The notes under the pieces were generated by a model. That model was not told the DNA's origin and searched no databases. It was given only the letters and a program-made list of their open reading frames with translations. The position numbers and the translations under genes were made by a program. Positions 24,600 to 54,603 of a DNA stretch of 64,000 bases are shown piece by piece (the stretch's first letter is position 1; each line of letters begins with the position of its first letter). The DNA is from Elephas maximus indicus (lineage: Eukaryota > Chordata > Mammalia > Proboscidea > Elephantidae), in assembly GCF_024166365.1 (NCBI RefSeq), contig NC_064826.1, positions 26,064,001-26,128,000 of the forward strand. The letters are read 5' to 3'.

Positions 24600-26060
24600 A
24601 CTCATTTAATATATTCAATAAATAATTCTTAAATTCTTCCGGTGCTCTAGGGAATGTGTTTGGCCCTGAAGGAACACTGGGAAATAAGAGACACATAGAC
24701 CCTGCCCTCATAGAGCTTACAGTCTAGTGGGGAAGCCAGGTGGGAACATCATACAGTATGAGGAGTGCTGTCCTGAGGCCTACCGTCTGAAAGGAAGTAC
24801 CATCTAAGCTGGGACCTGCAGGGTAAGAGGCAGCTGGGTAGATGGAGGTGAAAAGAGGGTTCCAGGCAGAGGGAGAAAGAAATGCAAGGGCCAAAGGTAC
24901 AAGAGCGTACGGTCTAGTCTATAGCAGTGGTTCCCAAACTAAAGTCCTCAGATACTCGTCAGGCAAGAATGAAATGTTCAGCCATCCATGGTAAAATGAG
25001 CATAATGTGGGCAGTCTTTTCAAAGCTAGAGTCATTCAATTTTAGTGAACGAGGTTATGGCCATCTTACTCTCTGGCATTAAAATGGCCTCTCTTTTGGG
25101 AAATAACTGTGATAATAGATGGCATTTTTAAAAATAGACTACCATGTTTACAAACCTAACAAAACAGAAACTACTGGCAGATAAAACCTAGAAGTCTGGG
25201 AATCACTGTTCAAAGAATAAACTTCTAGATGAATGTTTACTATGGTTAAAGGGGAGGGGTCAGAGGGGGACATCAAGAAATAACAGCTAAAGAGGAAGGC
25301 AAGAGATAGATGGTGAAGGGCCATGTAAGAAGTTTGGACTTTATCCTAAGAGCAATGGGAATGATTTCAAGGAGGAGAGTGATGTTTATATTCATAAAAG
25401 ATGGCTCTGGGAGGCTGTGTGTAGAATGTGGATGAGAAAGCAGGCAGGGAGGCCAGCTAGGCAGCACTGTCATTTCCCAGGAAACTAGAGAGAATGGCAT
25501 CAGGACCCAGTCAGTGGGACTGAATGGAAGAAGGTAACTTCAAGAGATAAATGTAACAGGATTTGGTGATTTGTTGTACTATATAAGGAAAATGGGGGGA
25601 GAAGGGGTTAAGGCTGATGTCTAGGCTTTTGCTGTGGGAAACTAGATTGATGATTGTGTTGCCTACTAAACTAGAGAATACAAGGGAAGGAGCCTACTTG
25701 TGGAGGAAGACAGTGAGTTCAGGTTGGAGATGTTGAATTTGAGGTATCTTTGTGTTCAAATGTCCATTAGAGGCCAAGTGTCTACATAGGCCTAAAGCAT
25801 GTAAGAAAAAGACTTGAGCTTCAGATAGAAATTTTGCAGCAGATAGATAGTAATTAAAATCATAGAAGTGGTTAAAATTTCCCAGTGAACATAGTATACA
25901 AAGAGAAAATGATTTAAGACCTGTCATTAGGAAGCCCGGCATGAAAGGATTGGCAGGAGATGAGCAATGCAGAAAGGAGCCGGAGACAAAGTGTCCAGGG
26001 AGGTGAGAGAAGAGCCAGGAGGGCAAGGTGTCATGAAGACCCAGGGAAGAGACCCTTTCA
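24600..26060. repeat. Diverged old interspersed repeat, family unassigned
   Basis: Contains CATAGAGCTTACAGTCTAGT, AGTTTGGACTTTATCCTAAG, GAATGATTTCAAGGAGGAGA and other phrases common in ancient mammalian dispersed repeats. Several short open frames inside are not supported as genes. Family name not given because I cannot assign it safely. Confidence 0.4.
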
Positions 26061-26585
26061 TGGAGGGAGCAGGCAACAGTCTCGAATGCTGCAGGAACCG
26101 ATGAGATCAGGACTGAAGAATGTCACTTAGGGACCCTGAGCAGAGCAGGAGAGGGAACAGAAGTCAGATGACAGTGTGTGAACCTGCAGGGAGGAAGGTG
26201 CTCTTTCACTTAGCGTGACTACAAGAGACGAGAGAAATGGGCCAGCAATAGGAGGAGCTGTGGGTTTGCAACAGTGGTTATTTGTTTGTTTTCTTGTCTT
26301 TTGAATGTAGGAGAGACTTGATCATGGATAATGTTTCCAGGTAGGAGCCACTTGATAGGGAGCAAAGATACATAATAGAAAATCAAATACAAAATATTCA
26401 CTATCTTAAAAAAATCACAATTTAAAGATCTCTTAAGATGTAAAACATGGTGTTCTCTTTGAACACGTGATCCACCTATAAAATTGCCAATGGATTTACA
26501 TACACTTAAGGATATGAGATAATTCCAAAGACATTCTTGAGGGAGTAAGTTAAAAAAAATCACACTGTGAAATATTATTTTTCAG

Positions 26586-44404
<17,819 letters not shown>

Positions 44405-44579
44405 GTCTGGATGTAATTTTGAAAGAGGCAATTTTTATAATCAGCAAATGACACAGATCAGCAAATAGGGTTAATGTGAAGGATACAAAATAAAAAATAA
44501 AATTCATTCATCTTTCCCCATTTAATAAATATAAATGCAGTTAACATTTTAAGTCATATTTTATATAACCAAAAAAATT

Positions 44580-44789
44580 AAAAAAAAAAAAAAAACCACT
44601 GCCATTGAGTCAATTCTGACTGGTAGTGACCCCATGCGACAGAGTAGAACTACCCCATAGGGTTTTCTCTGCTGTAATCTTTACAGAAGCAGATTGTCAG
44701 GCCTTTGTCCTATGGCAAGGCTGGGTGGACCCCAACTGCCAGAGTTTAAGTTAGTAGTTGAGTGCAAACCCTGTGTGCCACCCAGGGAA
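44580..44789 (-). mobile_element. AfroSINE-type SINE, long subtype
   Basis: An A-rich edge, GAGTCAATTCTGACTGGTAG, CTTTACAGAAGCAGATTGTC and GTGTGCCACCCAGGGA. Confidence 0.8.
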
Positions 44790-45055
44790 TATTTTATATA
44801 AGGCCCATTTTATTAAGTTACCATGTTCCAGCTTTTGAAACCTTTAATTACCTATCCTTTGGGTCTCTGCATTTTCTACTTTTTGACATTCTTTTCAGTA
44901 AGGGCTGTAGTTTGGGCTTATAAAAATTCACTTTTTTGCATGCTTCTGACAAACTAATTTTGCCCCATCAGTCTCAGACACTGTTGTACAAAGCACATTA
45001 GAAACTTAAAACCCAAATCAAGAAGGAGTAAGATAGTGGCAATATTAGAGAACAG

Positions 45056-45564
45056 TTGTCTCAGTTATCTAGTGCTGCTATAACAGAAGTACCACAAGTG
45101 GAGGGCTTTAACAAAGATAAATTTATTCTTTCACAGTCTAGGAGGCTAGAAGTTTGAATTCAGGGCGTCAGCTCCAGGGTAAGGCTTTCTCTCTCTGTCA
45201 GCTCTGGAGGAAGGTCATTGTCATCCATCTTCCCTTGGTCTAGGAGCTTCTCAGTGAAAGGACCCCAGGTCCAAAGGACACACTATGCTCTTGGTGCTTC
45301 TTTCGTGGTGGTATGAGGTCCCCCATGTCTCTCTACTGGCTTCTCTCTTTTATATCTCAAAAGAGATTGATTTAAGACAGAACCTAATCTTGTAGATTGA
45401 GTCCTGCCTCATTAACATAACTGCTGCCTATCCCACCTTGTTAACATCATAGAGGAAGGATTTATAACACATACGAAAATCGTATCAGATGACAAAGTGG
45501 TGAACAATCACATGATACTCGGAATCATGGCCTAGCCAAGTTGACACATATTTTGGGGAGACAC
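45056..45564 (-). mobile_element. ERVL-MaLR-type solo LTR, left arm of inverted pair
   Basis: TGTCTCAGTTATCTAGTGCT through TATATCTCAAAAGAGATTGA to TATTTTGGGGAGACAC. The last dozen or so bases expected at this end (ATTCAATCCATG) are absent. AACAG occurs immediately outside both ends (45051-45055 and 45565-45569). Confidence 0.85.
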
Positions 45565-45569
45565 AACAG

Positions 45570-46070
45570 TGTCATGAATTGAATTGAGTCCCCCCAAAAC
45601 ATGTGTCAACTTGGCTAGGCCATGAGTTCCAGTATTCTGTGATTGTCCTTTTCCTGTGTGTTATAAACCCCACCACTATGATGTTAACGAGGCAGGATTA
45701 GAGGTAGTTATGGTAATGAGGCAGGACTCAACCTACAAGACTAGGTTATGTCTTAAGCCAATCTCTTTTGAGATATAGAAGAGAGAAGCAAGCAGAGACA
45801 CATGGGAAACTCATACCACCAAGAAGCAAGAGCCAGGAGAATAGCTCATCCTTTGGACCTGGGGTTCCCACAGTGAGAAGCTCGTCAGCCAGGGGAAGAT
45901 TGATGACAAGGACCTTCCCCCTAGAACTGACAGAGACAGAAAGCCTTCCCCTGGAACTGGCACCCTGAATTCAGACTTCTAGCCTCCTAGATTATGAGAG
46001 AATAAATTTGCCTTTGTTAAAACCATCCATTTGTGGTATTTCTGTTATAGCAGCACTAGATGACTAAGAC
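45570..46070 (+). mobile_element. ERVL-MaLR-type solo LTR, right arm of inverted pair
   Basis: TGTCATGAATTGAATTGAGT through GAGAGAATAAATTTGCC to AGCACTAGATGACTAAGAC; complete TG start and the AATAAA signal of the R region visible. Flanked by AACAG at 45565-45569 and 46071-46075. Head-to-head with the preceding LTR. Confidence 0.88.
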
Positions 46071-46104
46071 AACAGTAACCTTTCACATTCTCTATTCTGT
46101 CTTT

Positions 46105-46270
46105 AGGAACGCTGGTGGTGCAGTGGTAAAGAGCTCAGCTGCTAACCAATAGGTCAGCCGTTCGATTCCACCAGCCACTCTTTGGAAACCCTGTGGAGGA
46201 GTTCTACTCTGTCCTATCGGGTTGCTATGAGTCGGAATTGACTTGACAGCAGTGGGGTTGGTTTGGTTTA
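46105..46270 (+). mobile_element. AfroSINE-type SINE, short subtype
   Basis: ACGCTGGTGGTGCAGTGGTA, GGTCAGCCGTTCGATTCCAC (good B-box) and GCTATGAGTCGGAATTGACT, with a GGTTGGTTTGGTTT tail. Confidence 0.87.
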
Positions 46271-46399
46271 GTACTCTGTCTTTATTTAGTTTCTGCTGTG
46301 TTTGCTTATTGGTCTATTTACTCCTTTCCTCATGCCAGCAATGGTTTGAGTTGGCTGCCTTGAACTGCAGCTGTTTCTGTACTTGCGTTTAAATTTTCT

Positions 46400-46510
46400 G
46401 AACAGGCTCTACACTCTTTGAGGCCAAAGCTCTACCTCATTCATCTCTACATCCTTACAACTCTAGAAGGTCCATGGCACAGGGAAGCTTCTGTTTGTTG
46501 AATTAAACTG
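46400..46510 (+). repeat. L2 LINE 3' end fragment
   Basis: ACACTCTTTGAGGCCAAAGC, CATCTCTACATCCTTACAAC and TTGTTGAATTAAA fit a diverged L2 terminus. Confidence 0.45.
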
Positions 46511-48410
46511 AAGTAGAGGGAAAGGGAATGTCCCAAATGTAATCTGATAGGGCAGAGAAGACACTAAGGAAACTTAGAAGGAACTGAGAACTTCAACAAC
46601 CATTCTTTCTGAGAAACTACTGCTTAGTCTCACATATGAAGGAGCTTTCAGAACTCCAAAGCTTTCAAGTGAGATGAGGGAGGGTTAAGGCTGAGAAAAA
46701 TAGTCGCAGGCACTTGATGCACTTTCTTACTGACTTATTCTGTTGGGTGTGATACATGGCATGACTCCCTGGGTGTACCAGAAATCCGCCTTTAGGGACT
46801 TGCACTACCTGCATTGCTGGCTATGAAATGCTCCTTCCTGACACCTTGGCAGAAGGGCATCCTTAATATAGAAAGGCCATAATTAGGAATGCCTTTGGGC
46901 AGACATGATGAAGACTAGCTTTACGAGGTGAATTTTTAAAGAAGAGTCAAAAGCAAAGAGGCTTCCAGGCTAACTTACATAATGTATTGAGGACTATTTC
47001 AGTTCTCCCTAGACCACCCATTTGTTTCAGCCAAATCATACTCACCCTTAATGGCTGTGCAGGATGTGTGCTACACAAATGTGCCCAGCTGGTGAAATCT
47101 AGCCAACACCCACCTAATCAAGCCATGTGCTCTGGAACAGCACTGGTTGGCCTGAGGAAGAAGCACCTTTTTCCTAGTTTGTACCAAAGTGCTCTATGGC
47201 CTATGGCATTCCTGAACTGATTAAGCATTCTTTAAAGCTAGGCAGTTTAACAAAATTTATTTAGTTTGGATCAAAAAGGAAAAGAGGTAGTCCTGACATC
47301 ATTTCACCATTTACCCTCTAGTCTCTTACTCTTTTCTCAAAGTAGAAGAGCCTCAGGATTTGATTACTCTTTGTCAGAAAGGATAGCACTACCATGGCTG
47401 TGATGTTAATGATTGTTCTTGGACCGCTGCATAGCTAATGCTGGGTCTCCATTTTTTGATTCTTGGCTTGTCTAACAAGGGAAGTTGTAAAGTCTAATGG
47501 GCCTCAGAGCATCATTTGAATAGTTGAGATAAGGATCATCTTAACTCCACTTCCAGACCAAGGACCAGCCCTCCTGTTGATTTCCCATCCCTTTCCCCTG
47601 CACAGTGCTATCCTCTGCTCTTGGCTGGCCTATCTCCTCCAAAGATATTACACAAAAATAGAGATTATTCTCATTATTTTATTTCTTTCACATAGCAAAT
47701 TAAAGGAGTATCTCACATTACTCTTTGATCAATGGCTTTATCTTACTTAAAGAGAAAATTTAATAAATGTAGAAATCAGAATAGTTTTATAGCTAGGTTG
47801 ACTGACCAATATGAAATTATCTTTGATTAGCGGTACTTTTCAAGCCAAAACCTATTCTGTATATAGAGTTTTACATTGTTGTGCTTCTTTTTCAAGGGGA
47901 GAAAAAACAAAACAGCATTCTGTGGGCAGTTTCCAATACATGGGTTGATACTGGCTTTATCCTTGCTCATTCTCCCAGATTAGATAATCTCATATTTTAA
48001 GGACAGTTCTATGCACGCTGATAGCCTAGGTCGCTGACCTGTGAACAGACTGCACAAGAATTCGATGACATCATTATGATTTTATTGTTCATTGTTCTGT
48101 TGTGCCAGTGGCCTTACTATCACCTTGGAACAGAAAGGCTATGAGAGCATGTGACATTGCAGGTACAGTAAGCAAAATTGTATATTCCCTCACACTATGA
48201 TCTCCCAGTCTTCTCAAAAGGCTGATGTGTTTCCTACTAGGAATCTCATTCACCCAATAGATTCAAATAATATTTTATTTTTTTATTTATTGTTTGTTGG
48301 TTCATTATCTGTCTCCTCCTCCTAAAATGCAACCCAATAAGAGCAGAGACTTAGTCTTTATCCCCAGAGCCTACAGAAGCACCTATCTCTGGGTTGGGGT
48401 CTCTAATTGT

Positions 48411-49284
48411 GTTTAGGAGTCTCTGGGTGGTGCCAATGGTTAAGCACTCAGATGCTAACAGAAAGGTTGGTGGCTCAAGTCCCAGAGGCACCTTGGAAGA
48501 AAGGCCTGGTGATTTACTTCTGGAAAATCAGGCACTGAAAACCCTATGGAAGCGGCCATCTAAAATACATTAATTGGTCTCAACTCACCTGGAGCAAAGG
48601 CAAAGGAAGAACACCAAGGTCACATGACAACTAAGAACCCAAGAGACAGAAAGGGCCACATGAACCAGAGACCTACATTATCCTGAGATCAGAAGAACTA
48701 TTTGGTGCCCGGCCACAATCGATGTCTGTCCTGTCAGGGAGCACAACAGACAACTCCTGAGGGAGCAGGAGACCAATGGGATACAGACCCCAAATTCTCA
48801 TTAAAAGATCACACCTAATGGTATGATTGCGACGAGAGGAATCCCAGAGACAATGCTCCCCAGAACTTCTGATGGCACAGGACAGGAACCATCCCCGAAG
48901 ACAAATCATCAGGCATGAAAAGGACTGGTCAGTGGGGGGGAGAGAGATGCTGATGAAGAGTGAGCTAATTAAATCAGGTGGACACTGGAGAGTGTGTTGG
49001 CAACTCTTGACTGGAGGGGGGATGGGAAGATAGAGAGAGAGGGAAGATGGCAAAATTGGCACGAAACGAGAGACTGTAAGGGCTGACTCAATGGGGGAGA
49101 GCAAGTGGGAGAAGGGAGTAAGATGTACGTAAACCTACATGTGACAGACTGATTGGAATGGTAAATGTTCACTTGAAGCTTAATAAAAATTAAAAAAAAA
49201 AAAAAAACCCTATGGAGCACAGTTTACTCTGACACGCATGGGGTCTCCATGAGTTGGAGTCGACTCAATGGCAACTGGACGTTG
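48411..49284 (+). mobile_element. AfroSINE-type SINE interrupted by L1
   Basis: Left part 48411-48550 (GTTAAGCACTCAGATGCTAA, AAGGCCTGGTGATTTACTTC) and right part 49207-49284 (GTTTACTCTGACACGCATGG, GAGTTGGAGTCGACTCAATG) are consecutive SINE segments on either side of an L1. Confidence 0.87.
48551..49206 (+). mobile_element. 5'-truncated L1 (3' UTR) with poly(A) and target duplication
   Basis: 656 bp from AGCGGCCATCTAAAATACAT to a poly(A) tail, with AATAAA at 49182-49187. ACCCTATGGA is repeated at 48541-48550 and 49207-49216 (up to 13 bases counting the preceding As). A hallmark of target-primed insertion. Low apparent decay and intact signals suggest a lineage-specific L1. I recognise the type but cannot confirm the subfamily. 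Confidence 0.88.
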
Positions 49285-50860
49285 GGTTAAATGTGTTCAG
49301 TGAATGAACAAGTGAGTAAACAAGCACTGAAACATAATCTAGCCTCAGCTTATTTTTAGAACTGGCCATTTCCCTCAGGTATGGAGTCTGTTGCAATTAC
49401 ACAAATTTGAGTGTGCACTCTGTGCTTGGCTTCATTTTTCTCACTTACATGATTTTCTATTTTATTCCTCTTCATTCATGAGACCTTTCTGCTGTTCCAC
49501 ACCCATGGCCCATACTTCCTCAAGCCTGGATCAAGACATCCCTCCTATGGAAATCCTTGCTAGAATTCTCTCATTCCTTCAACCTTCTTTATTTGTGAAT
49601 ATCTCCTCTTATGTAATATTTTCCCACTCTCTGGATTTACATTCATTTTGTATTTGCAAGTTCTTCACATATTTGTGTCTTGTGCCCTCACTTGGACTAT
49701 TAGTTTTCTGAAGGAGAAGATCTCACTTTCTTTTTCCTTTGTATCTTTTTCCTCTATTCCTACTTCTAGCCAACTATAGCAAATGGCTGTTCCCTGTGGT
49801 CACTGGAAAAAGTTGTTGACTCATTACTGGTGGGCAAGCACTGAGCCCTTTGGGACAATTAGAGGATGAAGTTAAACCTGTGGCATCACCTGCTGCCTTT
49901 CTCACTAATATTGCAGTGGTGGTAGGGGCATTGCATGGCTTTGGGATTAATAATAGGATGCAGAGCCTTTCACCTGTTTAAGTCCCTGGCTTAGTTCTAA
50001 CCCTGTTTGAAATCTGGGCTTCCAGCACTGAAATACCACAGGATGGAACACTTCTTAGAGAACTGAGTTGGTCTGTAGAAAGCCCCTTCTTCTTTTTTTT
50101 TTTTTTTTTTTTAATGTCCTTTTGTAACTGCTGTTAAGAAGGATTGTTATCTAGGACTCTTCACTGTTTTGTATCCCTAAAGACAGGGTAAAAATTGAGG
50201 GAAAATTATTACACCGATTACCATATAACCCCCACCTAACACAGGTTGTCTGCAACATTTTACTGAAAGTTTAGGATGCAGTGAAGGTCTGTGTGCAGGG
50301 TCTATGAAGGTGTCAGACAGACTTCAAGATGAAACAAGAAAGACAAAAGGAAAGTTATTTGTCTGTACCTCAAATTTAAAATACATTGAACTGATTTCCA
50401 ACAAGGCATACAACAGTCTGTTGGAAATTATTTAAATAAAGCCTTACCCAGGAGTCTGAGGGAAAAGGCCAAATCATATTTTGACATCCTTCAAGACCTA
50501 TTCCTCATAGGAATCCTACTTTTCAGTCTAGGGAAATCAGTGAACCCTTTCTGAATAATAGTTTGCCATTTAATACTCAATCTTGTGCTGGAGAAGCCCA
50601 CCAGTGAGATTACAAAATAGTTGGAGCAATTGTATTGGACAATTAACCTTTCATTTAAAGCACTGGTTAATCTTGCTTAGGGTCAGGAATCCATTTATAG
50701 AAGGCTATGGTTTTTTTTTTTTTTTTTTATGGATTCTTTCTCCAGAAGGAGAAAATTTTGCATATAATTTTTGGGAATTATGGGTCTTCTGAAGCTTTTT
50801 CATGTACCCAAGGTAAGTAACCACTAAATTTAGCATTTCTACATGCTAAATGTATTATTT

Positions 50861-51032
50861 TGGAAATCCTAGTGGTATAGTGGTTAAGAGCTACGGCTGC
50901 TAACCAAAAAGTCGGCAGTTTGGATCCACCAGGAACTCCTTGGAAACCTTATGGGGCAGGTCTACTCTGTCCTTTAGGGTCGCTATGAGTCGGAATAGAC
51001 TCAATGGCAATGGGTTTGGTTTTAGTTTTGGT
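50861..51032 (+). mobile_element. AfroSINE-type SINE, short subtype
   Basis: GGAAATCCTAGTGGTATAGT, CCTTTAGGGTCGCTATGAGT and ATGGGTTTGGTTTTAGTTTT; near full length. Confidence 0.88.
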
Positions 51033-51177
51033 TTAAATGTATTATTCAGACAGCAATAATTGTTAGTTTACAGAAGGGCTGAGTAAAATTCTAAATCTAG
51101 AGAGTGGGGAAAGAGAAAGTTTGGTGATCATATAAGCTCTAGAATATATTTGATTCTAATAAAAATGATAATAATAA

Positions 51178-51360
51178 CCATAAATTATTGAATGCCTGCT
51201 TGGTTTCAAGCACTGTGTAAAGCATTTTGCACACTGCCTTGTTTTATCCTTGCTTCAGTTCTATGTCTTAGATCTAATAGCTTCACTTTGCGTAAGTGGA
51301 AACTTAGCCTTCAAGAAGGTTAAAAGACCCACCCAATGCCACAGATACAGTAAGTAGGCC
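51178..51360 (-). repeat. MIR-like remnant
   Basis: ATTGAATGCCTGCTTGGTTT, TGTGTAAAGCATTTTGCACA and AAGACCCACCCAATGCCACA in complementary MIR order; weak. Confidence 0.5.
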
Positions 51361-52677
51361 TGGACAGAGCCAGGAGTACCCTCATATTTAAGGTCTTTGA
51401 AAAGCTGCAGGAAAATATCCCACAGCCTCTGTCTCCTTTAAAAGAAAACACTGATCTTGCTCTTAACAGCCAGCTTTTGATGACAATAACTTCTAAAAAT
51501 AAAAATAGCTTCCAGAGACACATAAATCTTTTTCTTTGGCTCCATGAAATAAGGCTTCGTGTCAGTTAGGGGGTCCGAGGTGTCCTAAATTTGCCTTCAG
51601 CTTGTCCTGTTTGTCTTTGAGTCTAAACAAGACTGTGTACAGAAAAGGATCAACATACCAGTTGGCTCAGACTGGTCAGGAGGCTGGGATGATGTTGCAA
51701 GGTCTGATGCAGGAGTGAACATGAATAAGTGACATCCCTCTGCATGACTGATGTTAGCACCTTACTTACTCTTAGGTGGGTGACATGTTTGTGAGGCCCA
51801 TCAGAACTTCCTTTGAAACATGGGAGCTCCTATGGCATGGGACCAGTGTCCTTCTCTTCCCTGAACAAGGACTAATATAACCTTGTTGCCTGTAAATTTT
51901 TTCATTGCCTTACTCCTGATTACAACCTAATCTCTTTACCCCGCCCACCGCCACACACTGCCTTGGGCATAACAGAATTGAAACCTTCTCCATGGATGGT
52001 AAGTACGGCTGTCCTTACGCGTACGCAGAGTGGACAGTCACCCTCATGTTGCATAGAAGGGCTTCGTGTCCATAAATATCACACTGCCCCCAGCACCTGT
52101 CACATTAGAGCAATTCCAGGATGAGAAGTCCTGACCTTTGGAGCTTGTTGTTTTATCTTCCACTATCCCTTTTAAAACATCAACTCTACCATGCTGGCCT
52201 CCAGTATAGAACCAGGGTCCCCCTGGATAGTTACTGGGGGTGAGGTGGGGCTGGGGAGAGAGCAGAGGGCCCAAGGGTCAGGTCTAGATGGAGATGATAC
52301 AAGGGGTAAGAAAGGACAACAGGGTAGAATTTTGTTTTCTTCACAGTTTTATACTAGGCCCGCCCAAACCCTAATCCTGGGGTTCTGAAGAAGGTCTGAG
52401 TTTTGGGGGGAACCTGATTCCTTGAGGAATTTTTCTTTTACCTTAAAACTGCTGTGGTTTTTTGAGTGATGTGCTCATCTACTGGAGGCCCCAGAGAGAA
52501 TCATCAGGATTAGTCCTATCAGGGGAATAACAATAGTTAAAGGATATTTTCATTTTTTGGTTACCATAAATTACAGTTGATATATACAAGCCAATGCTCA
52601 TTTTCTTCCTGTACTCTGACCAGTAATTGGTGTGATTTTAAGGATATATAGAAATCAATATAAAGTTATCTTATAAC

Positions 52678-53000
52678 TTTTTTTTTTTAATTTGGTGGCT
52701 ACACACTTTATTTTTCATGCTTCTGTAGCACAAAGTAGCAAATTAGATAAATGGCTTCAGTAGTCTACTTTCAGAAACATAGTCCACTGGCTTCCAAAAA
52801 GATTTTAAAGAGAGCTAAAACTTTGTCAGAATTGGGTTGCAACCCCCAGTCATGAGTAGCTTTTACTGGGAAATAATAAATTACAGGCATTCCGTCTTTA
52901 TGGCATTGGTCTTTTCTACCAGGGAGGAATCCTGTGGGTGACAAGGAGAACAAGACCAGTTGAAACATTTGTCGTAAGAGCACAATCTGTTTTTGCTGTA
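52678..53000 (-). pseudogene. Possible processed retrocopy, parent unknown
   Basis: On the minus strand, a canonical AATAAA (complement of 52707-52712) is followed 18 bases later by an A-run (complement of 52678-52688), as in a retroposed mRNA. Upstream, two overlapping frames look protein-like: MPVIYYFPVKATHDWGLQPN in one, and SFWKPVDYVSESRLLKPFI then TAA in another, joined only by a frame shift. I do not recognise the parent. A CA microsatellite marks the far side; no target duplication was found. Confidence 0.35.
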
Positions 53001-53003
53001 TAA

Positions 53004-53034
53004 TTACACACACACACAGACACACACACACGCA
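53004..53034. repeat. CA dinucleotide microsatellite
   Basis: CACACACACAGACACACACA with single-base interruptions. Confidence 0.88.
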
Positions 53035-54040
53035 CAATCTTAATCCAGAAAAAGACCACTACTTTTATGCTACCTTAAAGAGATACAACTTGACATTTTA
53101 CAAAAGATACCAAAAGGCAAAAGGGATTTATCAGTCTTTAGACACTCAGCATGGTGCCTGGCATATGATGGGAACTCAGAGAGTGCTTGTTGAATGAATG
53201 AATAACTGAACGATCAAATACACACGTCTCTTAAAATTAGCAAAAGAATAGATAAACCTTGTGTTTCTTCTCTAGGTCACATATTTTTGCCAAATTCACT
53301 TTCAGTTTTGGAGCTGCAACTAACTAATGCTTAATTCCTATGGAAATATACTAGTTTGATAAAACGTGTCACACTAATTTCGCTTCTCTCTCATTTCATG
53401 TAATGAAATTATGAATTTTTACTCTCCACTCTTGATTTCCAAGCTAAATTTAGTAATGACAGAAATTAGAAGGATGCATGTTAGCTTTTGAAAATGACAC
53501 AACAGCGTTGGAAGGAGCTTTATTTTCCTAAGCACATGGATTTCTAGGGGAATACAAATTTATAACATAGAAAAAACAGTGCAAGAAGGGTCCCCGATAA
53601 GGTACCTTCTTAATAGATGGGCCCTTACTTATCACAAGCTTGCAGGAGAAAATGATTTTAAATAGCCTTACCCTTTGTCTATAATTCTGTGTCTAGGAAT
53701 CTGTCCTATAGAAATAATCAAAGATTTAGCAAAAAGATTTATATGTGACAGTGCTAATCCCAACAGTAATTAAAGTGCCAAAACATTAGAAACAACATAA
53801 ATGCCCAACAATAGGGAATTTCTATCACTGTGTACACAAGCTATGACAGACTATGCAATTATGAAAATTCGTACCCCTGAATAATACTGTCCTGGGTAAA
53901 GTCTGACGTATTTGAGAATGATGCTCATTTAATTGGCCATGGCCAGCCTTTTTTTAGGAACTAAGATCAACTGTTTGGAGCCAAAGCTTACAAAGCCCTC
54001 CCAGGGAAACTGATCTGGTGCATGGCTCACAGAGGGTAAG

Positions 54041-54252
54041 GTAAGCCCTGGTGGTGCAGTGGTTAAAGCACTCAGCTGTTACCCAAAATGCCGTGCTTTG
54101 AAACCACCAGCCGCTTCATGGGAGAAACATGTGGCAGTCTGCTTCCCCAAAGATTTACAGCCTTGGAAACGCTATGGGGCAGTTCTACTCTGTCCTATAG
54201 GATCACTATGAGTTGAAATCAACTCGACAGCAGTGAGTTTGGTTGGTTTGGA
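54041..54252 (+). mobile_element. AfroSINE-type SINE, long subtype
   Basis: AAGCCCTGGTGGTGCAGTGG, CATGTGGCAGTCTGCTTCC and ACTATGAGTTGAAATCAACT, ending GGTTGGTTTGG. Confidence 0.87.
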
Positions 54253-54446
54253 AGGTAAGTCACTTCTGGCAGGCCAGGAATCTTGGGATATTTTGGGGAG
54301 TTCAAGAAGAGAGAAATTTGCTCAAATTTATGGATACTGCATGTGAAACCTGGTGGACAGAGTTTTGTGGCTTGGGAAGGGGCAGAAGTCTGAAAGACTG
54401 ATGCAGTTACCTGAGTCATCCAAACAGAGACTCAGTAACCTACCAA

Positions 54447-54603
54447 ACAACAACAAAAAACTGGAACTGCCCCATAGGGTTTCCAACGCTGTAAATCTTT
54501 ATCGGAGCAGATTGCTACACCTTTCTCCTACGGCTGATGGATCTGAAGCACTGATCTTTCAGTTCACAGACAAGTGTTTAACGACCGTGCCACCAGGGCT
54601 CCT
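54447..54603 (-). mobile_element. AfroSINE-type SINE, 3' end missing
   Basis: Starts at GGAACTGCCCCATAGGGTTT; continues TTTATCGGAGCAGATTGCTA and GTTTAACGACCGTGCCACCA. The CGATTCCGACTC block is absent. Confidence 0.8.

Larger units (their letters stand above)
11065..26585. other. LMOD2-ASB15 intergenic region overview
   Basis: 15.5 kb with no supported coding exon. Holds the candidate LMOD2 promoter, MIR and L1 remnants, one LTR, RTE 3' ends and about nine SINEs. Unassigned stretches include 13450-14830, 17090-18250, 18400-19140, 19320-20030, 20900-22430, 22640-23350 and 24120-24600; a diverged old repeat probably covers much of 24600-26060. The ASB15 3' UTR must occupy part of the region just below 26586. 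Confidence 0.65.

Noticed and set aside
26219..26563. 114-codon minus-strand open frame after ASB15
   Set aside because: It lies past the ASB15 stop, in likely 3' UTR sequence, with no recognisable domain.
45056..46070. Possible provirus bounded by two LTRs
   Set aside because: The LTRs are inverted and adjacent with no internal sequence, so this is not a provirus.
48673..49220. Minus-strand open frames of 143 and 83 codons
   Set aside because: They are antisense to the inserted L1 3' UTR.
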